Under the pieces are notes generated by a model. The model was given only the letters and a program-made list of their open reading frames with translations. It searched no databases and was not told where the DNA came from. From contig NC_135222.1 of assembly GCF_052324685.1 (NCBI RefSeq), positions 10,275,873 through 10,339,872 on the forward strand: a stretch of 64,000 bases of DNA, given 5' to 3'. Both the position numbers and the translations under genes were made by a program. Positions 1 through 14,525 of this stretch are shown here, in pieces (positions within the stretch are counted from its first letter, which is position 1; each line of letters opens with the position of its first letter). Origin of the DNA: Brachyhypopomus gauderio (lineage: Eukaryota; Chordata; Actinopteri; Gymnotiformes; Hypopomidae).

Positions 1-114
1 TCAGCAAGGTGCTAAGGAGCTCAGTGATGGAATGCTCATTATAAAAAAGTGTACACATCTCACACACACGACTAAATATAGTCCCTCTTCCATCAGGTCA
101 AGACATGCTCCACG

Positions 115-254
<140 letters not shown>

Positions 255-3243
255 CCTGACACAAGATCATACAGACCCACACTCTTAGCATATAACACAC
301 ACATTGTATAATCAGAGTTGTCCATGCATATCCATAACAAACCCACGCAGGAAAAAGCTGGCTTGCTTCAAGCTGCTCTCTGCCGTGTTTGAGATGTGTG
401 GCCGTTGACCTGGGAGGGGGCCACAGCTCTTGCTGCTCACACTCATGAGGCCATTACTGCACATAACTTCTCCTCCAACGCGGCCTGGATCTCACCACCC
501 TACCGCGCCGCTTCACGCCGACAGATACGACTGTAGCAGAAAACCATATAACACGGGCTCAGCTCATCAAACGCCTTAAAAAGCCCTAACCGAGCATAAA
601 AGTGCCTCATCTCAAAGCCTCTCCACAGCTGGCACACGTCATCCCTCCACATACGAAGCACACAAGGTCCGTGTCAGTCAACAGAAGTGGACCACGGGCC
701 CGTGTCTGTCAGGGGCCCGGCCCCCTGCTGGGGGAGTCCAGCTTGGGACACCGTTCCTGTGACTCTTCCACTCTCCGCTGTCTCTACGCCATAGGCAACC
801 CACCGCAGCTGGGGTGGGGTGTCTCAGTATATAGAGCGCTGTAGTATAATCCTCTAACCCCTCTAGGACTTCCTGCAAGCAAGGACACCCTGGACACTGA
901 CCTTGCACAGCTAATGAAGTACTCTCTCACCGATGATGCTTCAGTCACTACGGTAACAGCAGGGTCACACCCACCAACCCCCTGTCCTTTTGACCAGCAC
1001 CAGAAGACAATGACTGGAGAGTCCCTGACAAAAAGAGTGTCTGCTAAACACAGAAAGTGACATCAAGAGAGGAGGGCCATACAGGGGGAAAAAGAAGGGA
1101 TAGAAAAAGAGGAGTATGTGCACTAATCCATACAGTTGATAGATTTGCAAACTATTGGTTTGTGCTCAGGGCATTTGTATGCTATGCTTGACATGCACGG
1201 GTGTCATTAATCTTTAAATTGATATTAAACCCCCTTAGGCTGAGTTCGCTGTGTCAAAGCGAGTGAACAAGTTGGTCAGGCAGGATAAAACAGAGCAAAC
1301 CAAAAGCCCTCCAAAGATACAACATAAGCCCACTTCCAAAGAGATTCCAGAGAGGAAATGAAATGGAGTGAGTACCGTTCCAGCGTTTTGGGATACGCTC
1401 TCAATCCTCTCAGCTGTGGTGCAAGCTTACGCAACACTCATGTAGTCCGTGTTAAAATAATCATGCTCTTTCATTTAGTTCTAACCCCCACACCCCTACC
1501 CCACTCACTCCCAGCCCCCAGGGGACATGTGGCCCGGTTTGAAATAAATCACAGTGCGACAGAACCTCCAAAGATGCTCCATCGACCACCACTGTTCCTA
1601 CAGAAACAGCTCCAGATCACTGCCTTTCAAACAAAGTGCTGTGGGCCAGTATAATGGTGATCTGGAGATCTTTCTCAACACACACGCATGAGCAGACACA
1701 CAAACAGGTGGATCTGTATTACTGTTTGGGGTTGCATCTGTGTATGATTATGTCCTATGAGGTAGCACATTCTAATTTGCACTGTTAACAAGCATTTTAC
1801 ATTCATGGCTCGGTTTCTGTGAATAGCTGCTTAAGGCTGTAAGTCGATGAATGTGACCATTTTGGTGAGGATGGAGAAACCCATCAGTTTCAGTCCAAAC
1901 GGCATTACTGATCACCACCCTCTGGGTCCATGCAATGCTAATCAAGTATACTGGACTGTTACAGCAACAGATTGGTCCTTTTACAAAATCACAACTACAT
2001 AATTCTGATAAATTGTTCTATATGCTGAACAGATTCTAAAACAAGCCTTTTCCTGTCAGTTGTCTTTAATATAGAGCATCAGTGACATTTGACCTGTGAC
2101 CTCTCTATTGATTTAGTCCTCGCACTAACTAAAGTCTTTATTGATGGCTTTGGCTTGATAACAATGTAGTCTTGCAGAACAATGTTGTTCCAGGACAATC
2201 CCACAGCTCCATCTGACTTCAACTGTCTTTATTTCAGAAAGACTGACATGAGGTTCTAGAGGATGAGGGGACTGAATGAGTCACCCTGCTGTTGCCCATG
2301 CTGACTTTGTGTGCCTGTATCTTATGTAATGACTGTTTAATGTGGTCAGCTGGGGCAATGTAAGTAGGACTTCACATTAAGGGGGCATATTTATGCTTTT
2401 TTAATACCTGTTATAATCTACTGACATAAAACACAGCTGCAGGTGCAGAGAGTGGGAGACAGTTATTTCTCACTGGAGATTAATCACTCTTTAACGATGC
2501 CCAAATGCACAGAGCTCAGCGCCCCATCGGTTCTCGTTATTTAGACTCGGCGTTCTAGCTCGTTGCATTTGAAATGCCTCTGAGGTCAGAAAGCAGGGTC
2601 TCTGTCTCATTTATAAAAAAACAAAGCAACAGAAAAACTGTTATGCGTTTTCAAGGGATTGATTAGGAGTTACGGCACGCTTCCTAACTTAGCGGCAGGT
2701 TTTTGCTTTTGAAGCTTGCGGCTTTCACGGTTGTTTGTCATTAGGCATGCTCGACAAACATTCAAGTGCCCTCTTAGTTTTTGCTCTTATAGGCTATTGG
2801 TGACATAGTCGATATATGGGGCACGAAGTGTGAGGTCACCCCACACGAGGCTGAGATATCCGAATAAATAATTCAGAAGAATAATCAAAGCCCCGGCCTT
2901 CTGAAAATCAGCTATTTTGGTCTTTCAGTGAGAAACTAAAGGCACTAGGGAACGGCCCAGCAGTAATTACCTGGAATGCTAAGTTAGTTGGTGACAGGGG
3001 AGGCTTTTGGGTATGTGTAAGTGCCTTCAAATGAGGACACACTAAATGCTGCAGTCTGCAGAAGTCTGAACCTACTCGCTCCGGCGTCAGCGAAGCCGAA
3101 CGTGTAGGGCCGGCGGCACACCGGCCTGTTCACCAAGGAGCTTAGTTGGGTCCAAAAGGAGACATTTGTCTGGCTAGACCAGTCCTGACCCAGCAAAGGA
3201 GGTGAAACAGCTGAAGGAGCAGCCTGGAGGCTAGAAGCCCCAG

Positions 3244-3359
3244 CACCACGGAAGCGCTGTCAATAACAGAGGCCCAGGCAACAAGGAGGAGCTGTTGATA
3301 ACAGAGGCCCAGACAACAAGCAGGAGCTGTCGATAAGAGAGGCCCAGGCAACAGCTGTC
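3244..3359. repeat. 35-bp imperfect minisatellite
   Basis: About three copies of a unit starting CAGAGGCCCAGGCAACAAGG and ending GAGCTGTTGATAA. The last copy is truncated. Confidence 0.8.
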
Positions 3360-3921
3360 AGAGGGGCCGCACACAGTGTCTGTCCGTCAGGGACCTCTGA
3401 CTGGAGCTATGCACGAGCGAGAGGTAACCGAGCATTAAAGCATCGCTTCCTTAATGAACATAATGGTCATCTGTCCACTGCATTTTTGCCCTCACCATAC
3501 AACCCTCAGTCGTATTGATTTGTTCACAATTATGTCATTTGTCATCCACAATTTAGGGAATCACATTACAGCCGTTTTCATTTCGCCGCTATTAGCAGAG
3601 GTGGTAATCACAGCGAGGTATCGGACCGAGAGGCGGCGGGAGGGAGAGAGAGGGGTTGCAATTCCCACAGCAGATTTAGAAACCTCCTCAGGTGTTCTTC
3701 TTTTCTGTCTTTCTTTGCTTTCTGGCCTCCCTCCCTTCCTCTCACCCTTGCTCTCTCTCTCGCATACTCTCCGGCTTCTCTCACTTCGTCTCTTTTCCTC
3801 CTCTCCCTCTGTCATCATCACCAGAGCCACTGCACCGTGTGTCATTTCCTAGCAGAGGCAGCATGCTGAGACGGACAGCTTAAATCACTGTCAGAAACCC
3901 ACACACACCCAGCCTTTACTT

Positions 3922-3924
<3 letters not shown>

Positions 3925-3970
<46 letters not shown>

Positions 3971-4084
3971 ACACACACAGTCTTTTCTTCCTCTCATACA
4001 TTCTATCTCTAGCTTTCATGCACACGTGCACACACAGACACACACATACACAGGCACAAACACACACACACACACACACACAAA
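3925..4084. repeat. Two (AC)n microsatellite blocks
   Basis: A long AC run at 3925-3980 and a second, interrupted AC/ACAG block at 4021-4084. Confidence 0.9.
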
Positions 4085-6928
4085 TGCACATGCATTCACT
4101 CTGGCAAGGACAGGGAGGGACGGATCAGTATCTTCATCCCCGGGATATGGAAATAAATGGTAGCCAAGCATGACAGCGCATGGACTTAGCAAGCGCTCAC
4201 TGGCGAAAGCGCAGCGGAGGGGCAACGCAGACACTTGTGCGGTGCTCCGAGAGCACGCGTGCAGAATCAGCCCCGCCGCACACACTAAGCCGCACGGCTC
4301 ATGCAGGGGGCGTGTACGGGAATGCCGGGCGAAAGACGCTAACATGGACTACATGGGCAGAACGTCTGTGTTTGTTTAGATTTATTCAGATTAATTCATG
4401 TTAACAGAATGACAAATGTGCACCGATAAAGAGAATGTGAAGGCCAAATCTATGTACTCAGTGCAAATGACAGAATCCAGAGTCCAGAGGAATTGTTAGG
4501 GAGAGCACCGGCTCAGCGATGTAAGGAAGCAAACAAGCTGTGGCAATGAGGAGTTGGTGAGAGGAGCCTAAATAATGCAAGTGAGGAAAGGTAACAAGCC
4601 TCAGGCCTAAGAAACAACTCAAAACTGGGTGGGAGTGTGACCTCCGCAGGCGTGGAAGAGAGTCTTCGGGACAATATGTAACAAAGTAGGTGTGTGTGTT
4701 TATATTATTTACAAAGCACATATATAGGCCCTTTTATAACTCAGTTATGGTACGGTATAGCCCCTTTTATAATTAAATACAAGTATACAGATGTACAGGT
4801 ACATATTTTGTCAGTTTATGTTCACTGGACAGAATCATAAAACTCAACAAAAGTATTGCCACTAATCAAACACAAACCACTATGGTATAGGGCACATCCA
4901 TCTCTTTAGTGTCAATGACCACAGAGAACAGATGCTCTAAGATTGTTAATGACACAATCTCCCGCTTACTGGAAAAAAAACATGCTGCATGTCTGCAGAG
5001 AAATCTCTATTTGACAAATGTTCTCGGCTTGCCAGGACGCCTGAGAGGGGTTGGGTCCTCTCCAGTAATGCCCGGCTGCTTTATTGAGCTCAACAGAACA
5101 TGCAGGTGTATTTATTGCTCAGTGGCTTAATGCCACATCATCCAGAGCCGGTGAACCTTTCAGTCCCCACGCCGACCCTCCGATTCAAGGGTCTTTGTTG
5201 CCGCACAACAGCATTAGTGGTCTGCACATTTGGTTCAGGTCTGTGGTTGAAAAACTAACAAACAGGAAAAACGCAAACAGTAGGAAGACACTGAAGTACA
5301 AGACAGAGAAAGAGATGCAAATTAAGAAAGAAGTTCAGTTACAAACCAACATCCACCATTATCAGATATCATCAGTGTGCACTGTTCCAGTCATACGTAT
5401 GTGCACTGTTGCACAGCCATACGTATGTGCAGAAAAGGAATCAATTCAGTAATAAGCATAATGGGAGTAGACTAATGTGGCATGCAGTCAAAACTACAAA
5501 TTTGAAAAATGTTTTATGCACCACCACGAGTGCAATCATTTCAAGACTACATAACTCAAAACTGGGGGCAGCATTTGTTAGTCTTGCAGGTGAAGTAAAA
5601 AGTATCTAGTTGTTTGGAAATAACTTCTCCAAGAACTAAGGGAAAGATCGTGGCTTTGGTCACTAGTGCATACTGTCTAAGAAGGAAGGAGCTGAAATAT
5701 GTGGTGTATTGTCTAAGAGGAGCAGCGGGCGAGAGTTGTCGCCACCTTTTTCATGTGTTTGATATTAAAGGAGGTCACATCCAATCATTCTTGTTCACAG
5801 ACCAATCAAGTTTCTCCGATGTATGAGAGTTGAGAGTCTGTCATACCAGACAATAATAGATCATGCCAGAATGCTTTGGATGATTGCAGAATTGAATTTC
5901 ACAAGCTGTTGTCTTTAGCTGGCAAATGCAGTCTCTGTTGGGCCTTACTGATGTTTTAATGCCATTTTAATAAATTGCTTGGTGTACTCTCACCACCCAG
6001 TTTATTAGAAACTTAGAAATCTTACACTCAGAAGCTACTGACTACTGAAGGTACTGTATACAGACTACAGACTGTTGGCATGTACAACTACACCACTCAC
6101 AACAGTCATCTCTACGAAGTCCATTTTGGTCCTCAGGTGCACTGCTAACCGGATAGTATTTGGTTTGTGGACCTTTCGTATCACAGTAGTGAGTTGTGCT
6201 GGTATCAGGCACAACAGTGATGGTGGCAGTGACGTGTCCATGGCACATCATGACTTTGAGGGCTGTACATCCAGTAATCTCCAGCCAGCCGTGATCTTGT
6301 GGTCAGATAGTGATTAGTCTTGAAGAGGTAGAGGATGGCTAACACAGACTGAATGGGCTGTAGGCTAACTGTAAATGTGCAAAGTGTTTCATGTAAAGTT
6401 CATAATGCCTATTGGCAGATTATCGGTTCTGAAAGGAGTCTTGTGGTTGTAATTTTGGAGAGTTTGATTTTTGTTATTTTGAGGATATTTTTGTCTTTAC
6501 ACCATTTTACTGCATGTGCCAGCTCCTGTGCCTGAAATTAGTATGATTGTGATTAGGCTTTGAGACTCTTTTGAATTTTATTTGACTAGGGAATCTGTTC
6601 ATGAACTGAAGGAAGATAAGGGGACAGAAAACACAGCCCTGAGGTGTTCTGTGCTGTGGGACAGGACTTAAGAACTTGTATCATTCACCTTGACTACCTG
6701 GGTTCTGTAAAGTCTCGTATCAAGTAGCACAAAGTGAAGTTCACTTTCATGTCCCGAAGTCCTAAAACAATGTTTAAAGTATGCCACATATACAAAGTTT
6801 ATGAAGAGAATGCAAGTTTAGTTGCTGGGACACATATAAAGATGCTGAATTCCCAGGTTGACAGTATGTGGGGACATAGTCTTCAACTTGTGGCATAACT
6901 TGCCACAAATACAGATCTGATTTGTGTA

Positions 6929-6934
6929 CACACA

Positions 6935-6978
<44 letters not shown>
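6929..6978. repeat. Back-to-back (CA)n and (GT)n run
   Basis: A short CACACACACG run turns directly into about 20 GT dinucleotides, giving a perfect inverted repeat at the junction (CACACACGTGTGTG). Confidence 0.9.
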
Positions 6979-6982
<4 letters not shown>

Positions 6983-9652
6983 CTCCAAAACTGTGCTGTG
7001 AACCTAAAAGAAAGTAGTTTTGTTGTAAGTTTGGGTTCTCTCCATACACTCAGGCTTTGAGATGACATCAGGTGTCATGACTGCAGCATTTACTGGTTCT
7101 GCTCATCGAGGTCCACACAGATCCTACTCAAGGTTCCAGTTTTACAGGCTCTATAAAGGCCTTCAGAAAGAGACATTCAGAAAGAAAGTCCTCTCAAGGG
7201 CACTGTGTGGGCTTGGCTTTGCTTTTCGACTGAGATGTATAAATTGGCAAGATGGTTCATGGAGAGGAAAACTTAGTCACTTCCCATCATTCTGTCTTAA
7301 GCCAGAGCACCATCATATGATCAGAGCTCTCTTTCCTACACCACAAAAACACTGGGCTTATTAGCGATCAATAAACCCACATTCTAGATGAGTCCCTGGG
7401 ATCTGCCAAGTCTGTAATACAAAATATGCATGAGGAGGTTGTCATAAGGTCTTAGAACCACTTCAGATTATCAGTGCAGATGTGTCTCAGTGTGCTACTT
7501 CAGGAAATCCCCATGAAACAATGTTATTTTACTGATTGTTTATATATATTATATATAAACAACTGTGGTGTTATAATGGTGCTTTGTCCTAGGACCGAGT
7601 GTATGCCAGTGGATATTTTTTCTGCAGAAACCATCATGCCAAAATCAGTGAACACTGTCCATGAAACTAATGCAGGTCTGTCCCCTATTGGAGCTGATCG
7701 GACTTTTAAATGTAATACTTTTAATATATGATGCATGATTTAATGGAGTACAGGCCCAAATCAGATTAGATATAATTGGCAAACTTAAAACATAAATAAA
7801 CATAAAATGTAAAAAGCTCCTTTCAGTCCTGCTGTCTTGTCATGCTTTGTGATCTGCTGTTTTGCTAAGCCTAAACCATCCGAAGCAAAGTGTAGTTACA
7901 TAATCCCACCGCCTCTGTGGCTCTTCAGAGCCTGTGCATTGGAGTGAGCTTTACACCCTGCCTCTAAATAGTAGTGAAAGTTGCCAAATGGCAATGGTAA
8001 AGAGTGCCGGAAAGGGCAGGTACCATGCAAACTGGGAGTGACACATATGACAGACAAACTTCGGAAAGCCTAAGGGACGTGGCTATGGCCTTGCACAGAA
8101 ACCAGGCGACCCTTAAACCATTAAACATGAAACCATTAAACTATTTTTAAGCATCGTTTTCATAAACTGTTTCTAAGGAAAGGCAGCAAATGTGTCTCAG
8201 GTTAACAGACAGAAGCATCTGTTACGGTTAGAATTATAGAGAAGCTTAGGTGCTTAAAACTGACTTCATCGTATATCTGTGGTTGTTTGATTCACTAAAA
8301 GAAAATCACTAAGTTGTATTCAAATCACGCTCTCCGCTCCATGCAATCCTCTGAAGTGTTGCTGTCTGTCCAAGATATATAGTCATGTGAATCCATGCCT
8401 TCCTCAGAGAAAAGCCACAGTGATCTCCCAGTGATTATATTTGCTCTTTGCTTTGCCTGAGAGGATTTGTGTAAAAATAAATCTCCATAACAATCTCAAG
8501 TTCTTGTGTTCCCATTCCTTACAAAGTCTCTCTCAAAAAAGATAAAAAATTTGAGACATCAGATGCGTTTTTTTTTTGGATTAAGTCAGTCAATTAAGGG
8601 GGTCAGATGGAAGTGGAAGCTGTCGGATGAAAAACGGGAGGGGAGTTGAAGATCACTGCAAATAAAAAGAGTGAAGATCTTGCCAATTTTTAAGTGTGAA
8701 TTCAGTATGCAAGACCGCATGCTTGACCACATTATTTTCAGGTTTGTCAGCTTGAAAATGCTTTAATACTGGAAAATCCTGTTCTCTAAGCTGATGAGCT
8801 CCTGGAGTATTGTGTTTAAGCAGAAGTTTGTACAGATTGCTCTTGCTGATTTACAACATACAAAACGGGGGCTATCAACACTGGGCCTGGAGTTGAGCAT
8901 CGTTAGGTTATTTTGTGACTTGTTAATTACCTGGTTTGTAAAGTGTTTTGCCAGATTTTGTCATAACTGACAAATATCCAGCCTCAGGACCGATTATGAT
9001 CATTGCAAATTAATAATGATACTTGTAGTGGGACATAATCGAAGAACAGCAATGTCGTTTCTGAGACACCCCATGACAGCCCAAAGAAAAGTTGTCAGAA
9101 TTTTTTTTGGCATTTTCTCACCTACTCTGACATTACCTGCAATGCATTGCTTGACGTTGACCAATAGTTTAACAGTGCTCTCAAGTGTGCATATGCAAGA
9201 AATCGGAAAGAAAATGACTTCTGTTGGGTGGAACAATGAAAAACATGTTTGTTAAGCTGTGAGTTTTCAATGGGAGAATCATGACAGACTTAAAAAGATA
9301 TATATGTTGGCATGAAATAGCCAAACATCATTCCCCAGTAGCTGAGCTCCTACCTTCCTCTTCATCATACCCAGGAATAGATTCACAATAATTTTTTCCT
9401 TTTCCTTTTAGAAGTCAAAACCATCAGCCATACTGCCACCATTGACAATTTGTTGACCCTCCTCCCTGACAAACTATGAACTCACGCAAGGGCATTAATG
9501 ATAATTTGTCATCACCAAACATGTAGTGTGGCTAGTGTTGCCATCAAGGCATGCCAAGAATGCATGCCACTATGATTGCCTAATCTGATTTACTGACCAC
9601 TGTGATGGACAGAAATATTGTGTAGTCTGACCATGGCATTAGAGGTGAGAAA

Positions 9653-10189
9653 CAGAGGGGTTAAAAAATCACAAAATACAAGTCCAAGTCAAGTCTCAAT
9701 CAATACCAGGGTAAGCTTAGGGACATGGAAAAAACTGTATTTTACATATTAGCTGTATTGACGGCTAATATATACAACAAATCCAGATGTGTTTTCATGA
9801 AGTTTGATGTGGTCGTTCCAGTGTCTTTCATTGTTTTCCACATTCTTTACATGTTGCCGTCCCTCAGATATGTGCAAATATTGTAAACTACTACCACATA
9901 TGGTACCTCAATTGTTTACTTTTGAAGCTTCTCTCCTTCGCGATAAGTGATGTTGTGATACGTCACGAGAAAAGAGGCTGCATCGCAAATCACTGAAACA
10001 AAACTTTTTTTAATATATATAAAGTTTTCACACAGTGCCTGGATAACGGACTGACTCTTATTGCTCACGAGTTATTTTGGACGATTCCGAGTCAAGCTAG
10101 GGACGAATTTCATGTCAAGTCTGAAGTCTTTTTCTAGGCGACTTAAGTGCGACTTCAACTCGGGTCGCTCACTCGAGTGCCCATCTCTG
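9653..10189. mobile_element. Non-autonomous hAT-type element (537 bp) with 8-bp target duplication
   Basis: Left end CAGAGGGGTTAAAAAATC; right end, reverse-complemented, CAGAGATGGGCACTCGAGTG. The perfect 8-bp direct repeat GTGAGAAA flanks it (9645-9652 and 10190-10197). The interior has the CAAGTCCAAGTCAAGTC and GACTTAAGTGCGACTTC motifs (ACTTG/CAAGT-rich) of a repeat type widespread in fish. There is no transposase frame. Confidence 0.85.
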
Positions 10190-10634
10190 GTGAGAAACCA
10201 CCAAACTGTGCTGGACTCTGGCCCTCCTGAACAGGATGTGGGCACAGCGGTATAACACATCCAGAGCTGTGTTCCCTATGACTCCTCCGCTGGTGACTTC
10301 CTCTCTTAGATCTCTATTATAGAAGCCCACACATCAATTCAAAACCTGTGTGTCCTGAGACATTTCATGAAGGTCCAATCATACGACTGTTGAACTAAGC
10401 AGCATTTTAAGAGTATGTGTGATTGTACATGTGTGAACACACCCCTACAGTGTTTGTGTGAACACACCCCTACAGTGTCTGTTTCATTTTTCACATGCCT
10501 CCCGTTTTTCACTTCTTGGCATTCATCCTCCACTATTGGCCCCTTCCATCACTCTGTAACTCCCTTTAGCGATTAATCTTTTCCTTCCCCCCTCACCCTC
10601 ATTCTCATCTCACACAATTTCTTCCTATCTCCAA

Positions 10635-10637
<3 letters not shown>

Positions 10638-10707
<70 letters not shown>
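10638..10707. repeat. (CT)n microsatellite
   Basis: About 34 CT dinucleotides without interruption, a homopurine/homopyrimidine run. Confidence 0.95.
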
Positions 10708-10710
<3 letters not shown>

Positions 10711-11257
10711 CAGTCCTCTTTCACAACTTGCCAGCATGTCACTGTGTCCTTGGCCCCCACCCCTGCAGGTGTGTGACCTCATTTCTGTGCAGATATTACA
10801 GCCGAGTTTGGTTGATATGATGTTGAAGTTTGATTGAAATTGGCTTTCTGGCCAAATATCAATTAGTTCACAATTATGAAGCACACATGAGATGATTTTA
10901 AAACATTTTACAATACTCTTCTTGCAAATTCACTTTGAAAGATGGTGATGAAAACATGGAAAAAGTGCAGATATAGCTGTGTTTTGAACACTTTTTAGTG
11001 TTTGCTCACATGCTTCTTGTGCATTTTTGACTGAATACTTTTTTGAAAAGAGGCCACAAGTTGCAAATCTTGGTGTGTACATTACTGGAGTTCAATATTG
11101 CATAGAGATGACGATGAAGAGTACGAGAATGATGAAGAGGATGAGCAACCATAATGGATGAGATCAGAGTCACTCTGGTTGACCATGTGGTGATGGAGGA
11201 AGCTTGATGATATTTTGTCTTATTTTCTTTTTTTGTTGTTCATGTGTTTACAGTATA

Positions 11258-11456
11258 TACATTTACATTTACGGCATTTGGCAGACACCCTTATCCAGAT
11301 CGACTTACATTTTATCTCAATTTTATACAAGTGAGCAATTGAGGGTTAAGGGCCTTGCTCAGGGGCACCTCAGTCATGGCCTCAGGTCTGGGAATTGAAC
11401 CCACGACCCTCCGGTCACAAAACCAGTTCCCTAACCACCAGGCCATGACTGCCCTC
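11258..11456. repeat. Dispersed teleost repeat (GGCATTTGGCAGAC type)
   Basis: Contains GGCATTTGGCAGACACCCTT, CAATTGAGGGTTAAGGGCCT, GCTCAGGGGC and GGGAATTGAACCCACGACCC in the order I know from a very abundant interspersed repeat of fish genomes. The GAATTGAACCCACGACC part superficially resembles a tRNA T-arm but no cloverleaf can be formed. The family name was not resolved. Confidence 0.65.
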
Positions 11457-12036
11457 AACATATACAGCATGTGTTGCTGTAGTGTTCATGCAAAACCAAA
11501 AAAAAATCCTTCCCCTTATAATGGCATTTTAATTTATGGTGTAAATGTACTGAATATGCAAGAGCTTTGGTTGAAGTGTGTGTTTTTTCCAAAAGTGTGA
11601 GATGTTTTGCCTGTTGTGTGCGTAGCATTGGCTGCTGTGTGTTAAGTTTCGACAAAAAAAAACTTAAAATTGTGTCTTAGTGTCTGCAAAAAACTGTAAT
11701 GTACCTCTGAATGAAAAATCCCAACTGCTCTTATACAAGTATTTCTACTGAATAATATATTCTCATCTGCTTCCCCTTGACATGTCATAACAGTGCTCAT
11801 AACTGTAAATATAATTTTCCACTGTAGAGAAGAGCCTTTTTCTCAAACAAAGTCTCCATGTCAGAAGCTCTCTGCATGACATGTCTCAGTGAAATGATAA
11901 GTAGAGATTTTTCAATATCAAATTAAAAGGTGGGGCATGTTCTTTATATACGTTTTATTGTGAATAGTCTTTAGATAATTTGTGATGCGGGACAGATGGG
12001 AGAATTATGCTAGTGTTTGTGTGGCATATTAAGAGT

Positions 12037-12192
<156 letters not shown>

Positions 12193-12319
12193 AATGAGCG
12201 TTTTCGTGGGGAGTGGCTGATCAGCTGTTCACTAGGATTAACTCAGCCCAAATTCTCGTCTAATTACAATCGATTGTCTTTTTGTCCAGTTGAATTCAGG
12301 CACAAGGGTTATGTACATT

Positions 12320-12370
12320 TACATCCAGAACGTGTTCTTACATCCAGAACGTGTTCTTACATCCAGAACA
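12320..12370. repeat. 19-bp tandem repeat
   Basis: ACATCCAGAACGTGTTCTT repeated 2.5 times. Each unit holds the near-palindrome AGAACGTGTTCT, a half-site arrangement similar in form to a steroid-receptor element (AGAACANNNTGTTCT) but with a different spacer, so function is doubtful. Confidence 0.85.
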
Positions 12371-12708
12371 AAAAATGTGAGGGAGTGAGAGCACCTTCAT
12401 GTTTGGTTTAATGATTTGTTTATCCATTATAATAGTTAATAAATTATTATAATAAATTATTATAATTCTCATACAATTATGTCCTTGCCATACTGGGTGA
12501 TACATTTGTGTGCATCAACTTTCAAATGTTTTATGACACATCAAAAGTCAAGTGTTTGGAATCTCTATCAGAATCTTTACCATGACATTTTCAAAGACTG
12601 CTTAAGACTGATAAATCATTTCTGTCTGTTATCTAGTTTAAACCAGAACTTTTGGTGCTATAGAGTGTGTATCACGGTCTTCAGCAGATGTACAGTACGT
12701 TTGACCTG

Positions 12709-12822
12709 AACAAACATTCAAACATCAGAAATGAGAACAAACTTTCAAACATCAGAAACGAAAATGAGCTTTCAAACATCAGAAATGAGAACGAGCTTTC
12801 AAACCTCAGAAACGGGTCACTC
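12709..12822. repeat. 30-bp minisatellite
   Basis: About four copies of a unit of the form TTTCAAACATCAGAAATGAG plus AACGAGC, with point differences between copies. Confidence 0.85.
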
Positions 12823-13766
12823 ATGACCCACGTAGCTTTTTGGAATGATGACATGATGGCACCTTCACCCTCCGTAGAAGGTCAGAGCTGCAACAGAGGA
12901 CCTGTGCCCTCACATGCCGCTGCAACACACAGAGCAACATCAAGCTTGTTGTTTTATTCACACACCTCATTTTATATCAGTATGAAATGATTTTTATGAG
13001 ACCAGATTTGGCAGGATAAATGTTACTGAAATTTTGTTCTTGTGCTATGCCCCAAGGGTGTTTATGGATAGTGAAAAAGAGGTTTTTTTAATCTGTGACG
13101 TAAGAGCACATTCGTTCCTTATTCCTGTTACACCTGCTGACATTAAGCCCAATGGTAGAGGAAGCCTTGGATATATTGTAAGTGATATTTTGTGATATCC
13201 ATTACCAAGTCACTGGAGGATCACAGTTAAATAGGCAGTTCTAATAGTTTTGCTGAAGTTGCTGATGCAGCTAATGCTTAATGAAAATTAATAGGATTAC
13301 CATGATCTAATTTGCATAATGCTAATTAGTGGTTGCTACTTTTTATTCTTTTATTTAATTAACAATTTGGTTAAATTGATCCTTTACAAGCAGAGAATAA
13401 TGCAAACTAATATATTGTCATATAGCGTTACAGTAGATTTAAGGAACATATTACATTACATATGTATTAAACTTTTTCATCTAGGCTGTTACTAAAAAAA
13501 AAAATAATGAGATAAGGAGCGTAGAGATGTTTTCCTGTAACTGTGAACAGATTTTTAAAAGAGAAAGATGTGGTTTCCCAAATGACTGTGCTGGTCACTC
13601 TAACCGCTAAGACACGGAGAGCATGTCAGCCTTGTAATCATTATCGCACGAGGCGGTTTCTCTTTCAGGGATACCCTGATGGAAACTACTTTCAAGACAG
13701 AATTGGACATGGCTTTGGACATGGCTTTACGGGAATGATTGGTGTTCCTAGATTTGAGTGTGTGTA

Positions 13767-13769
13767 TCT

Positions 13770-13803
<34 letters not shown>

Positions 13804-13896
13804 TAGGTAGGCCCACCTGGCACACATCATCTCCTTTGCTCCTCTCTTTATGGTGTCTGGCTATTAGGACCCCCCCCCCCCCCCCCCTCCAACCAA

Positions 13897-13943
<47 letters not shown>
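13767..13943. repeat. (GT)n, poly(C) and (AC)n cluster
   Basis: (GT)n at 13767-13801, a run of about 18 C at 13869-13887 and (AC)n at 13897-13943. The GT and AC runs are complementary and about 95 bp apart, so a long hairpin can form. Confidence 0.9.
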
Positions 13944-13944
<1 letters not shown>

Positions 13945-14525
13945 CCCAGGTGGGCATGCTTTCTCACTGACTGTTGCCTTGCCAACAACCTATGTTTCAT
14001 CACTGTTGCTATCCCTGAAGGCATAAGCCAGATATCCGTCACCCCCCTCTGGCAGCTATATGTCACTGCAAGTACAGCTGGAATCTGAAATTTACTATTG
14101 TATGTAGATCACAGCACAGTAGATCTGATATAAAAAATCACCAGCAAATCTGCTTGCTTTCTGTGTATTGTGTGTCCCTTAATCTCTCCTTTTTCAGCTG
14201 CTTTGTATCTCCTAATACAGTCTAAAAATGCAAGGAAGTAAGGCAAGCAAATCTGACTGGCCCGATCTGATTGGGCAGAATCTGATCTAATTGATCTTAG
14301 CATGTTAAAGGCTAATATAAATGGTTAACAAACAGTTGTCTGGAATTTGAAATGTGCCCTTCCTCTCCCAAAGAGATGTATTTCCAATTTATTTTTGGTA
14401 CACTTTTCTTGCGTATATCTGCCAGAGCTGCTGGCACTGGAGAGGTGTGGTCCCTGTGGCCCTGTGGCCCTGTGGCCTGTGGCCTGTGGCCTATCCTCAG
14501 TGCCTGCCTCTCTCTGCTTCCTCAG

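Noticed and set aside
5980-6320. Possible degraded DNA transposon starting CAGTTTATTAGAAAC
   Set aside because: Weak resemblance to common fish repeats, but no terminal repeats or target duplication could be defined.
11380-11456. tRNA-like motif (GGGAATTGAACCCACGACC)
   Set aside because: Only a T-arm-like string; no acceptor stem, anticodon arm or polymerase III A box in place. It belongs to a dispersed repeat.
12320-12370. Steroid-receptor-like elements in a 19-bp repeat
   Set aside because: The inverted half-sites are not separated by the 3-bp spacer needed, so they are treated as a plain tandem repeat.
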